Positions 15,338-23,936 of a stretch of 33,411 bases of DNA are shown piece after piece. Positions within the stretch are counted from its first letter, which is position 1. Every line of letters starts with the position of its first letter. Below the pieces are notes generated by a model. That model was not told the origin of the DNA and ran no database searches. It was given only the letters and a program-made list of their open reading frames with translations. The translations under genes were made by a program, and so were the position numbers. The stretch spans positions 1 through 33,411 of the forward strand of contig JAILID010000139.1 in assembly GCA_024695465.1 (NCBI GenBank), in the 5' to 3' direction. This DNA comes from Lachnospiraceae bacterium. GTDB taxonomy: Bacteria > Bacillota > Clostridia > Lachnospirales > Lachnospiraceae.

Positions 15338-16222
15338 TTAAAGGCAGCCGAACGCTTTCATGGCTTCCTCCAGAACCTTCCGATGGGCTTCCTCCATGGG
15401 AACCAGCGGAAGACGGGGATTGCCGACGTTTTTGCCCTGGAGGTTCAAAGCCGCCTTGACCGGGATCGGATTGACCTCGGAGAAGAGGGCGCGGATGAGG
15501 GGAAGGGCCTTAAGCTGCAGCTTCGCCGCTTCCGGGTAATTGCCCATAAGACAGAGCCGGGTGATCTCATGGGTTTCCCTGGGGGCCACCAGGGAAAGGA
15601 CGGAGATGACCCCGATTCCTCCCAGGGACATGATGGGGACGATCTGATCGTCGTTGCCCGAATAGACGTCCAGGCTGCCCTCCGCAAGCTCGATGAGCCG
15701 GGCGACCTGGCTGATATCTCCGGAGGCTTCCTTGATGGCCGAGATGTTCGGGACGTTCTTTCCGAGATAAGCCGCCGTCTCCGGGAGGATATTGGTTCCG
15801 GTCCTTGAGGGCACGTTGTACAGGACGCAGGGGAGCGAGGCAGACTCCGCTATGGCCCTGAAGTGGGCGATGAGACCCTTCTGCGTGGTCTTGTTATAGT
15901 AAGGAGATACGAGCAGGAGGCCGTCCGCCCCTGCTTTTTCTGCCTCCCTTGACATCATGATGGCGTGGGCGGTATTGTTGGATCCGGTGCCGGCGATGAC
16001 CGGGACCCTTCCTGCCGTCTTCTCGACACAGAAACGGATCGCCTCTATGTGTTCGTCGTCATCAAGCGTCGGGGCTTCTCCGGTGGTCCCGACCGCGATG
16101 ATGGCATCGGTGTGATTGCTGATCTGGTCTTCGATGAGTAAACCAAAGGATTCGTAATTGATGCTTCCATCTTCATGCATCGGCGTTATGATGGCAGCGC
16201 CGGCGCCTTTAAATAAAGACAT
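15338..16222 (-). CDS. dapA: 4-hydroxy-tetrahydrodipicolinate synthase DapA
   Basis: DapA condenses pyruvate with aspartate semialdehyde, the first committed step to diaminopimelate and lysine. The 294-residue protein shows AIITPM, GTTGEAPTL (GTTGE at 45-49), YNVPSRTG with Tyr135, and SAIKEASGD with Lys164, the Schiff-base lysine. Spacing and length match the TIM-barrel family. The start at 16222 is chosen over an in-frame ATG 42 nt upstream because an AGGGGG ribosome site precedes it and MSLFKGAG is the common beginning. It stands alone on the - strand, divergent from malQ and convergent with the cobalamin operon. Confidence 0.96.
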   Translation of the reverse strand: MSLFKGAGAAIITPMHEDGSINYESFGLLIEDQISNHTDAIIAVGTTGEAPTLDDDEHIEAIRFCVEKTAGRVPVIAGTGSNNTAHAIMMSREAEKAGADGLLLVSPYYNKTTQKGLIAHFRAIAESASLPCVLYNVPSRTGTNILPETAAYLGKNVPNISAIKEASGDISQVARLIELAEGSLDVYSGNDDQIVPIMSLGGIGVISVLSLVAPRETHEITRLCLMGNYPEAAKLQLKALPLIRALFSEVNPIPVKAALNLQGKNVGNPRLPLVPMEEAHRKVLEEAMKAFGCL

Positions 16223-16395
16223 GCTTATACCCCCTGAATGATAGACTGTGTATCGGATTTTCACGGTACCGAAATCATTCTAATACAATCCCGCTGAAAA
16301 ATGAACCCCTTTTCTTATCCTTTGACTTATGGTACAATTCTTAGTTAGCAAGCAGCATAATGAAAAAGATTTCAGTACAAGGAGGATTTACTATA
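16223..16395. promoter_or_regulatory. Divergent dapA/malQ intergenic region with an extended -10 promoter for malQ
   Basis: This AT-richer spacer separates dapA (leftward) from malQ (rightward). On the + strand TGGTACAAT (16330-16338) fits an extended -10 element (TG-N-TATAAT type); no good -35 is present at the standard distance. Transcription would start near 16345, leaving about 50 nt of leader and the ribosome site AAGGAGG (16379-16385). On the - strand a weak pair, TTCATT and TAGAAT with 17-nt spacing, lies near 16280-16310 and could serve dapA. I see no other structure here. Confidence 0.5.
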
Positions 16396-17952
16396 ATGCG
16401 CGCAAGTGGTATTCTTTGCCCGGTTTCATCCCTGTCATCCAGATATGGGATAGGGTGTTTTTCGAAGGAAGCTTATGATTTTGTGGACTTTCTGGTCGAG
16501 GCCGGCCAGACTTACTGGCAGGTACTGCCCTTCGGCCCGACCGGCTACGGGGATTCTCCCTACCAGACCTTCTCGACTTTTGCCGGCAACCCCTATTTTA
16601 TCGACCCGGCGACCCTTATTGAGGACGGCCTTCTTCTCAGGAAGGAAGCGGAAAGCTTTGACTTCGGCCGGGAACCGGAGCGGGTCGATTACGGAGCCCT
16701 CTATAACGGCCGCTTTAAGCTCCTGAAGCTTGCCTTTGAGCGCTTCATGGAGAAGCCGGATGAGGAATATGAGGGATTTAAGGAGAAGAACGCCTTCTGG
16801 CTTTACGATTACGGCCTTTACATGGCCCTTAAGGGAGCCAACGGCGGGAAGGCCTGGCCGGAATGGGACGACGAGCTTAAGCTGCGGGACGAGAAGGCTC
16901 TTGCCGCGGCCCGGAAGGAATACGCCGAAACCGTGGAATTTTACTGCTTCCAGCAGTATGAGTTCGCGAAGCAGTGGGCGAAGCTCAGAAAATACGCCAA
17001 TGATAAGGGCCTGATGATCATCGGCGACATTCCCTTCTATACCTCCGCGGACAGTTCGGATACCTGGGCGAATCCGCAGCTCTTCCTCATGGATGAAGAA
17101 TGCCTGCCCAAAAAAGTGGCCGGCTGCCCGCCGGATGCTTTCTCCGCGGACGGCCAGCTCTGGGGAAATCCGATCTATGACTGGGCCTATCTCAAGGAGA
17201 CGAATTACGAATGGTGGATCCGCCGGATCGCGGCCTGCCTGGAGCTGGTAGACGTTTTAAGGGTTGATCATTTCCGTGCTTTCGACGAATACTATGAGAT
17301 CCCCTACGGCGAGAAGACCGCGGTAAACGGCCGGTGGGTCAAGGGCCCGGGCATCGGACTTTTCAAGGAGGCCGAAAAGCAGCTGGGAGAACTTCACATC
17401 ATCGCCGAGGATCTGGGCTACATCACGGACAGCGTGAGGGCCCTGGTCAGGGAGACCGGCTTCCCGGGCATGAAGGTCCTTCAGTTCGCCTTTGATTCCC
17501 GTGAGGAAAGCGACTACCTGCCGCATAACTATGAGCACGACTGCGTGGTCTATACCGGAACCCATGACAACGAGACGACCCGGGGCTGGATCGAGAACAT
17601 CAACCACCATGACCGCGAGTTTGCCCGCTGCTATATCGGTTCGGTTTTCACCGATTACGGGCAGTTTACCTGGGATTTCATCCGCACCGCCCAGGCTTCG
17701 GTAGCCGATCTCTGCATCGTCCCGATCCAGGATTATCTGGTCAAGGACAACAAGGCCAGGATCAACCATCCCTCCACGACCGGCGGCAACTGGCAGTGGC
17801 GCCTGGTGCCGGACGAGCTCTCTGATGAGCTCGCGAAGAGCATCTATAAGATGAGCAAGCTCTACGGCCGCGTGCCCAAAAAGCCGGAACCTGAAGAGAA
17901 GGCTGAGGAAGAAGTGAAAGCCGCGGAAGAAGAGACCGGGGAGGTCAAATGA
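16396..17952 (+). CDS. malQ: 4-alpha-glucanotransferase MalQ (GH77 amylomaltase)
   Basis: MalQ transfers alpha-1,4-glucan segments between maltodextrins, in glycogen or maltose metabolism. The 518-residue protein begins RASGILCPVSSLSSRYGIG and has WQVLPFGPTGYGDSPYQ. The GH77 catalytic residues are in place: nucleophile Asp291 in RVDHFRAFDEYYEIP, acid/base Glu338 in IIAEDLGYIT, and Asp391 in GTHDNETTRGW. The start at 16396 is preferred to an upstream in-frame ATG at 16360 because AAGGAGG lies directly before it. The C-terminus carries an unusual Lys/Glu-rich tail of about 25 residues (KPEPEEKAEEE). The last codon overlaps folA by 4 nt, an odd partnership of sugar and folate genes. Confidence 0.96.
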   Translation: MRASGILCPVSSLSSRYGIGCFSKEAYDFVDFLVEAGQTYWQVLPFGPTGYGDSPYQTFSTFAGNPYFIDPATLIEDGLLLRKEAESFDFGREPERVDYGALYNGRFKLLKLAFERFMEKPDEEYEGFKEKNAFWLYDYGLYMALKGANGGKAWPEWDDELKLRDEKALAAARKEYAETVEFYCFQQYEFAKQWAKLRKYANDKGLMIIGDIPFYTSADSSDTWANPQLFLMDEECLPKKVAGCPPDAFSADGQLWGNPIYDWAYLKETNYEWWIRRIAACLELVDVLRVDHFRAFDEYYEIPYGEKTAVNGRWVKGPGIGLFKEAEKQLGELHIIAEDLGYITDSVRALVRETGFPGMKVLQFAFDSREESDYLPHNYEHDCVVYTGTHDNETTRGWIENINHHDREFARCYIGSVFTDYGQFTWDFIRTAQASVADLCIVPIQDYLVKDNKARINHPSTTGGNWQWRLVPDELSDELAKSIYKMSKLYGRVPKKPEPEEKAEEEVKAAEEETGEVK

Positions 17953-18449
17953 ACTGCATCGCGGCTGTTGACAGGAATTATGGGATCGGACGGGGAGGCA
18001 GGCTTCTCGTCTCGATCCCGGAGGACATGAAATTCTTCCGCCGCATGACCATGGGCAAAACCGTGATCCTGGGGCGGAAGACCCTCCTTTCATTTCCCGG
18101 AAGCGCGCCTTTAGAACGCAGAAGGAATATCGTCCTTACAAGAAGCGCGGAGGCGATTCCGGGGGCGGAGTGCGTCCGTTCGGTGGAGGAGGCCCTTTTG
18201 CGGGTCCGGGGGGAGGATCCGGAGAATGTCTTCGTGATCGGGGGCGCTTCCGTCTACAAGGCTTTCCTGCCCTATATCCGGAAGGCTTATCTCACGAAAA
18301 TTGATTACAGCTATGAGGCGGACTGTCATTTTCCGAATCTGGACGAGGATCCCGAATGGGAACTGGAATCCGAGAGCGATGAGATGACCTGTTTCGACCT
18401 TTGCTACACATTCACTGTCTATCGAAGAAAGGAGCGTTCATCGACATGA
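17949..18449 (+). CDS. folA: Dihydrofolate reductase
   Basis: This enzyme reduces dihydrofolate to tetrahydrofolate with NADPH. The 166-residue protein starts NCIAAVDRNYGIGRGGRLL, the usual DHFR N-terminus. It continues IPEDMKFFRRMTMGKTVILGRKT, which contains the substrate-binding acidic residue and the NADPH-binding GRxT motif. FVIGGASVYKAFLPY is the second nucleotide-binding motif. The tryptophan normally found in the LPW stretch is replaced (LLVSIPED), which is tolerated in some family members. It overlaps malQ and ispG by 4 nt on each side, so the three are probably co-translated. No thymidylate synthase gene is adjacent. Confidence 0.94.
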   Translation: MNCIAAVDRNYGIGRGGRLLVSIPEDMKFFRRMTMGKTVILGRKTLLSFPGSAPLERRRNIVLTRSAEAIPGAECVRSVEEALLRVRGEDPENVFVIGGASVYKAFLPYIRKAYLTKIDYSYEADCHFPNLDEDPEWELESESDEMTCFDLCYTFTVYRRKERSST

Positions 18450-19510
18450 CCTATCGGGAACATACGAAGGCGATCCGTATCGGCGAAACTTTTATCGGAG
18501 GCGGACATCCGATCCCGGTTCAGTCCATGACGAACACGAAGACGGAAGACGCCGGGGCGACGATCGGGCAGATCCTGCGCCTCACGGAAGCCGGATGCGA
18601 CATCATCCGTTCCACCTGCGCCAGCATGGAGGCGGCGGAATCCTTCCGGAAGATCAGGGAAGCCATCCACATTCCCATCGTCGCGGACATTCATTTTGAT
18701 TACCGCCTGGCCATCGCGGCCATGGAGAACGGGGCGGACGCCATCCGGATCAATCCGGGCAATATCGGCAGCATCGAAAGGATCCGGGCCGTCGTAGACT
18801 GCGCCAGGGAGCGGGAAATCCCGATCCGGGTCGGCGTCAACTCCGGTTCCCTGGAGAAGGAGATCGTGAAGAAGTACGGGAGGGTTACCGCAGAGGGACT
18901 GGTGGAGAGCGCCCTGGACAAGGTCCGCATCATCGAGGACCTGGGCTATGACCGGATGGTTATCTCCATCAAGTCGTCGGACGTCCTTATGTGCGTGAAA
19001 GCCCATGAGCTCATCGCGAAGCAAACCGACTATCCGCTCCATGTGGGCATTACGGAGGCCGGGACCGTCTATTCCGGCAGCATTAAGTCCTCCGTGGGGC
19101 TGGGCATCATCCTCTATGAGGGAATCGGGGATACGATCCGGGTCTCGCTGACCGGCGATCCGCTGGAGGAAGTGAAGGCCGGACGGCTCATCTTAAAGAC
19201 GCTGGGGCTCCGCCGGGGACAGATCGAGGTGGTATCCTGTCCGACCTGCGGGCGGACCAATATCGACCTCATCTCACTGGCCAACGCCGTCGAAAAGATG
19301 ACCGCGGATATTCCGCTGGATCTGAAGGTGGCCGTCATGGGCTGCGTTGTCAACGGGCCCGGAGAGGCCGCTGAAGCGGATTTCGGCATCTGCGGCGGGA
19401 AGAACGAAGGGCTGCTCATCCGCAGGGGCGAGATCATCCGCAAGGTGCCGGAAGACCAGCTGCTTGCGGCGCTGAAAGAGGAGCTGCTGACCTATATGGA
19501 TTCAGAATAA
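18446..19510 (+). CDS. ispG: 4-hydroxy-3-methylbut-2-enyl-diphosphate synthase IspG
   Basis: IspG (GcpE) is the iron-sulfur enzyme of the methylerythritol phosphate isoprenoid pathway that converts MEcPP to HMBPP. The 354-residue protein has PVQSMTNTKTEDAGAT near the N-terminus and ADIHFDYRLAI and IRINPGNIG in the TIM barrel. The [4Fe-4S] ligands are Cys265 and Cys268 (SCPTCGRTNID) and Cys300 (MGCVVNGPGEA). The ATG at 18446 follows GGAG by 11 nt and overlaps the folA stop. Many Firmicutes have dxr and an rseP-type protease before ispG-polC; here malQ and folA occupy that place. Confidence 0.97.
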   Translation: MTYREHTKAIRIGETFIGGGHPIPVQSMTNTKTEDAGATIGQILRLTEAGCDIIRSTCASMEAAESFRKIREAIHIPIVADIHFDYRLAIAAMENGADAIRINPGNIGSIERIRAVVDCAREREIPIRVGVNSGSLEKEIVKKYGRVTAEGLVESALDKVRIIEDLGYDRMVISIKSSDVLMCVKAHELIAKQTDYPLHVGITEAGTVYSGSIKSSVGLGIILYEGIGDTIRVSLTGDPLEEVKAGRLILKTLGLRRGQIEVVSCPTCGRTNIDLISLANAVEKMTADIPLDLKVAVMGCVVNGPGEAAEADFGICGGKNEGLLIRRGEIIRKVPEDQLLAALKEELLTYMDSE

Positions 19511-19525
19511 GGGGAATGACGGGAT

Positions 19526-22500
19526 ATGCAGGATAAGGAGATGGAGTTTCTGAGGGCCTTCCCGAACCTGGAGCTTTCCGCTAAGGTCCGGGAGCTCATG
19601 GAGCAGGTCCGGGTCAGCCGGATCGTGATCAATCAGGCGAAGAACCGCCTCCGGGTCTATATTCTTTCGGAGAACTGGCTGAAGAAAGAGTATATCTATG
19701 AGGCCGAGGACGCCATCGCCTCGCAGATCTTTGGAAATATCGCGATGGAAGTCAGGATCGTCGAGCGTTTTGCGCTGTCCGGCCAGTATACCCTTGAGAA
19801 TTTCTACCGCCTTTACCGGAACTCCATGCTCCTTGAGCTCAAGGAAGCCAGTCCCCTCCTGCGTCAGACCTTCCTTCATTCCGAGCTGACCTTTCCCGAC
19901 GAGCGGACGGTGAAGGCCGAGCTGCCGGATACCATGATCGCCCGGGAGAGATCGGCTGAGCTGCTGGATTACCTGGACAAGGTCTTTGCCGGACGGGCCG
20001 GCTTTTCCGGAGTGCAAGTGGAAGGCTCGTTCGCCCGGCCGCGGCGGGAAGAAATCTTTGCCGGCGAGGACGAGAAGATCGCCAATAAAGTCCGGGAGGT
20101 CGTCAAGAAGAGCGCGGTCAAAAAGGAGAAGGCGGAGAAGGAAAATGAAAAGCAGGTCCGGCTTTCCAACGCTTCCGAGAAGAACTACCGCCAGCAGAAG
20201 GCTTTCATTTCCAACGATAAGGACGTCATTCTCGGGCGGGCCTTCGAGGGTGAGCCGGTTCCGATCGAGACGCTGGGGGAGGATCCCCATGAGGTCGTCG
20301 TGCGGGGGGAGGTCTTCTCGGTCGAGATCCGGGAGATCAAGAGCGGGAAGATCATCATGAACGTCTCTCTGACCGATTACACGGACAGCATCCGCATGAA
20401 GCTCTGGCTGCTCCCGGAGGAGCTGGACCAGTACAGCGAAACCTTTAAACCGGGCGCTTCCTTCCTGGTCAGGGGAATGATGGCTTTCGACACGTTTGAG
20501 AAGGAGAACATGATCAAAACGGTTTACGCCATCAAGAAAACGCCTGCCTTCAGGACTTTCCGCTCGGATAACGCCCCGGTGAAAAGGGTCGAACTGCACT
20601 GCCACACGAAAATGTCCGATATGGACGCGGTTTCTTCGGCCAAAGATATCATCAAACAGGCAAAAGGCTGGGGGATGAAGGCCCTGGCGATCACCGATCA
20701 CGGAGTCGTCCAGGCTTTCCCGGAAGCCCACCACGCTTCCGATGAGAAGGACCCGGATTTCAAGGTCATCTACGGCTGCGAGGGCTATCTGGTGGATGAC
20801 ATGGAGCGGATCATCGAGGGCCCGGGCGGGCTGGGGGTCCGGGAGCCGGCGGTTGTGGTCCAGACGCTGGCCAGCGGTCCTTCCGCCCTGCGCCATGACC
20901 TTATTGAGATCTCGGCGGTCCGGATTGTGAAGGGGGCGCTGAGCGAAAGCTTTTACGCGCTGATCAATCCGAAGAAGCCCCTGCCTTTCTCCTTCACAAG
21001 GGAGAGCGGCATCAGCGACGAGATGGCGGCCCGGGGGGAAGAGCTGCCTTGCGTCATGAAGCGCTTCCTGGATTTCATAAAGGATTCCCCGCTGATCGCC
21101 TATGACGCGCCGGTGGAGTTCGGCTTTCTGGCGGAAAATTTCCGGAAAGCCGGCCTTCCCTTCTCCGCGGCGGAGAGGACCGTGGTCGATATTCCCGGCT
21201 GCGTCCGCTATCTCATGCCGCAGGTGAGCCGGAGCTCTTTCGTAAAACTCCTGAAAGCCCTGAAAGTTGCCTGTCCCGATCCGGGCCGGGCGAGGGACCG
21301 GGCGGACGCCATGGCCAAAGTTTACCTCCTGCTGCTCGACGCCATGAAAAAGCAGGGGATCGAAAGCTATGCGGATCTCAACGAGAAGGGACTCATCTCG
21401 GAAGAGCGGGTCCGCAACCTCCCCTATTATCACATTATCATCCTGGCGAAAAACGAGACCGGCCGCAGGAATCTTTATACCCTGGTCTCGGAATCCCATC
21501 TGAAGTATTTTAAGAAGAGACCCCGCATTCCGCGCTCGCTTCTGCTTCGGCACCGGGAGGGACTGATCCTGGGCTCCGCCTGCTCTGCCGGCGAGCTCTA
21601 TCAGGCGGTCTTGAATGAAAAACCCCTCTCGAAGCTCACGCAGATCATCAATTTCTACGATTACCTGGAAATCCAGCCGATCGGCAACAACGAATACATG
21701 GTCAGGGATCACGTAAAGGGGATCGAGAGCGAGGAGGAGCTGAGGGAGATCAACCGGAAGATCGTCAGGCTGGCGGATGATTTTGGAAAGCTGTGCGCGG
21801 CTACCTGCGACGTTCATTTCCTGAATCCGGAAGACGCCATCTACCGCTCGATCATTCAATCCGGCCACGGTTTTAAGGATGAGGGCCAGCCGCCGCTCTA
21901 CCTGCACACGACGGAGGAGATGCTGGAGGAGTTCTCCTATCTGGGGGAGAAGAAGGCCTATGAGGTCGTGGTGGAGAATACGAACCGCATCGCGGACATG
22001 ATCGAGCATATCTCGCCCATCCATCCGGACAAATGCCCTCCGGTTATCGAGAATTCGGATACGGAGCTGCAGGAGATGTGCTATGAGACCGCCAGGAGCA
22101 TCTACGGGGAGCCGATTCCGGAACAGGTGAAGACGCGGCTCGACAAGGAGCTGGGATCGATCATTAAGAACGGCTACGCGGTTATGTACATCATCGCCCA
22201 GCGCCTGGTTCAAAAATCAAGGGAGGACGGCTATCTCGTCGGTTCCCGGGGTTCGGTCGGCTCCTCGCTGGCCGCGACTATGTCCAACATCACGGAGGTA
22301 AATCCGCTGCCGCCCCATTACCTCTGTCCGAAATGCCATTTTGTGGATTTTGATTCGGAGGAGGTTAAGGCCTACGGAGGCCGCTGCGGGGCGGACATGC
22401 CGGACCGGCGCTGTCCCCGCTGCGGGGAGCCGCTCAGGAAGCTGGGTTTTGATATCCCCTTTGAGACTTTCCTGGGCTTTAAGGGGGATAAGGAGCCGGA

Positions 22501-23929
22501 CATCGACCTTAATTTCTCCGGCGACGAGCAGGGCGTGGCCCAGGCCTACACGGAGGTGATCTTCGGGAAAGGGCAGACCTTTAAGGCCGGGACTATCGGA
22601 ACGGTGGCGGAAAAGACGGCTTACGGACTGGCTCTCCACTATTTTGAGGACAAGGGGCTCCCGAAGCGCCGCTGCGAACTTGAACGGCTTTCCGCCGGCT
22701 GCGTCGGAGTCCGCCGGACGACCGGCCAGCATCCCGGCGGGGTCATCGTTCTCCCGAAGGGGATGGACATCAACTGGTTTACCCCGGTCCAGCACCCCGC
22801 CAACGACATGACGAGCGATATCATTACGACCCATTTTGACTACCATTCGATCGACAGGAACCTGCTGAAGCTCGATATTCTGGGGCACGACGATCCCACG
22901 ATCATCCGCATGCTGGAGGACCTGACCGGAACGAATCCGCTGGAGGTCCCGCTGGACGATCCCGGAGTCCTTTCCCTCTTTACGGGGACGGAAGCGCTGG
23001 GTGTTACTCCGGAGCAGATGGATGGAGTGGATCTGGGGGTTTTGGGGGTTCCGGAATTCGGCACCAACTTCGTCATGGGCATGCTCCGGGATACGAAGCC
23101 ATCTACCTTCTCGGAGCTCATACGCATATCCGGCCTCTCCCACGGGACGAATGTCTGGCTGGACAACGCCCAGTATTTCATCAGGAACGGGGACTGCACG
23201 CTGGGAACGGCGATCTGCACCCGGGATGACATCATGCTGAACCTGATTGCCTGGGGAGTGGAGCCGGAGCATTCGTTTAAGATCATGGAGGCCGTCCGCA
23301 AGGGCAGGGGCCTTAAGCCGGATCAGGAAAATGAAATGCGGGAACACGGCGTTCCGGAATGGTATATTGAATCCTGCAAACGCATCAAGTACATGTTTCC
23401 CAAGGCCCATGCGGCAGCTTACGTCATGAACGCCTTCCGCATCGCCTATTACAAGATCAACTATCCGCTGGCTTATTACGCGGCCATGTTCTCCATCCGG
23501 GTGACGACCTTTGATTACGCCATAATGGCCCGGGGACGCCAGGTGATGGAGGATTACGCTTCAAGCCTCAAGGAGAAGGAAGAGCTGTCGCCCAAGGAAG
23601 AAGAGATGCTTAAGGACATGATGATCGTGAGGGAGATGTACGCCAGGGGTTTTTCTTTCCACAAGCTGGATCTTTTCAAGGCAAAAGCGACCCGGTTTAC
23701 AATCATCGACGGGAAGCTGATGCCGTCGATTAATTCCGTCGCCGGGCTGGGAGAGAGCGTTGCCGTCCAGATCGAGGAGGCGGCCGCGAAAGGCCCGTTC
23801 CTTTCCAGAGATGATTTCCGGGTGAGGACCCGGGCTTCGGCGACGATCATAGATCTTTTTGAGAGCATGGGGATCCTGTCCGGGATACCGAAGACCAATC
23901 AGATCTCTCTTTTTGATATGATGACGTAA
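19526..23929 (+). CDS. polC: PolC-type DNA polymerase III alpha subunit with a degenerate exonuclease domain
   Basis: PolC is the replicative polymerase of low-GC Gram-positive lineages. The 1,467-residue protein has the full domain order: N-terminal domain (1-220), OB fold (~225-345), PHP domain split by an inserted exonuclease, then a zinc-binding module (YLCPKC to RRCPRCG), palm and C-terminal regions. The catalytic aspartates are present: Asp992 and Asp994 (PDIDLNF) and Asp1117 (LDILGHDD). PHP ligands are conserved: HCHTKMSDMD (358-367), TDH (391-392) and CDVHF (Asp762, His764). The exonuclease (~440-610) keeps its fold pattern but loses the DEDDh residues. Gln446 and Leu448 replace the Asp and Glu of the DIET motif. 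Glu531 replaces Asp, Gly587 replaces His and Arg592 replaces Asp. Polymerisation should work; proofreading by this domain should not. It follows ispG by 15 nt. Confidence 0.96.
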   Translation: MQDKEMEFLRAFPNLELSAKVRELMEQVRVSRIVINQAKNRLRVYILSENWLKKEYIYEAEDAIASQIFGNIAMEVRIVERFALSGQYTLENFYRLYRNSMLLELKEASPLLRQTFLHSELTFPDERTVKAELPDTMIARERSAELLDYLDKVFAGRAGFSGVQVEGSFARPRREEIFAGEDEKIANKVREVVKKSAVKKEKAEKENEKQVRLSNASEKNYRQQKAFISNDKDVILGRAFEGEPVPIETLGEDPHEVVVRGEVFSVEIREIKSGKIIMNVSLTDYTDSIRMKLWLLPEELDQYSETFKPGASFLVRGMMAFDTFEKENMIKTVYAIKKTPAFRTFRSDNAPVKRVELHCHTKMSDMDAVSSAKDIIKQAKGWGMKALAITDHGVVQAFPEAHHASDEKDPDFKVIYGCEGYLVDDMERIIEGPGGLGVREPAVVVQTLASGPSALRHDLIEISAVRIVKGALSESFYALINPKKPLPFSFTRESGISDEMAARGEELPCVMKRFLDFIKDSPLIAYDAPVEFGFLAENFRKAGLPFSAAERTVVDIPGCVRYLMPQVSRSSFVKLLKALKVACPDPGRARDRADAMAKVYLLLLDAMKKQGIESYADLNEKGLISEERVRNLPYYHIIILAKNETGRRNLYTLVSESHLKYFKKRPRIPRSLLLRHREGLILGSACSAGELYQAVLNEKPLSKLTQIINFYDYLEIQPIGNNEYMVRDHVKGIESEEELREINRKIVRLADDFGKLCAATCDVHFLNPEDAIYRSIIQSGHGFKDEGQPPLYLHTTEEMLEEFSYLGEKKAYEVVVENTNRIADMIEHISPIHPDKCPPVIENSDTELQEMCYETARSIYGEPIPEQVKTRLDKELGSIIKNGYAVMYIIAQRLVQKSREDGYLVGSRGSVGSSLAATMSNITEVNPLPPHYLCPKCHFVDFDSEEVKAYGGRCGADMPDRRCPRCGEPLRKLGFDIPFETFLGFKGDKEPDIDLNFSGDEQGVAQAYTEVIFGKGQTFKAGTIGTVAEKTAYGLALHYFEDKGLPKRRCELERLSAGCVGVRRTTGQHPGGVIVLPKGMDINWFTPVQHPANDMTSDIITTHFDYHSIDRNLLKLDILGHDDPTIIRMLEDLTGTNPLEVPLDDPGVLSLFTGTEALGVTPEQMDGVDLGVLGVPEFGTNFVMGMLRDTKPSTFSELIRISGLSHGTNVWLDNAQYFIRNGDCTLGTAICTRDDIMLNLIAWGVEPEHSFKIMEAVRKGRGLKPDQENEMREHGVPEWYIESCKRIKYMFPKAHAAAYVMNAFRIAYYKINYPLAYYAAMFSIRVTTFDYAIMARGRQVMEDYASSLKEKEELSPKEEEMLKDMMIVREMYARGFSFHKLDLFKAKATRFTIIDGKLMPSINSVAGLGESVAVQIEEAAAKGPFLSRDDFRVRTRASATIIDLFESMGILSGIPKTNQISLFDMMT

Positions 23930-23936
23930 GGAGGAA

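Noticed and set aside
19502-22213. Very long open frame on the - strand (903 codons) opposite polC
   Set aside because: It mirrors the codon pattern of GC-rich polC, shows no recognisable domain, and the + strand holds a certain gene.
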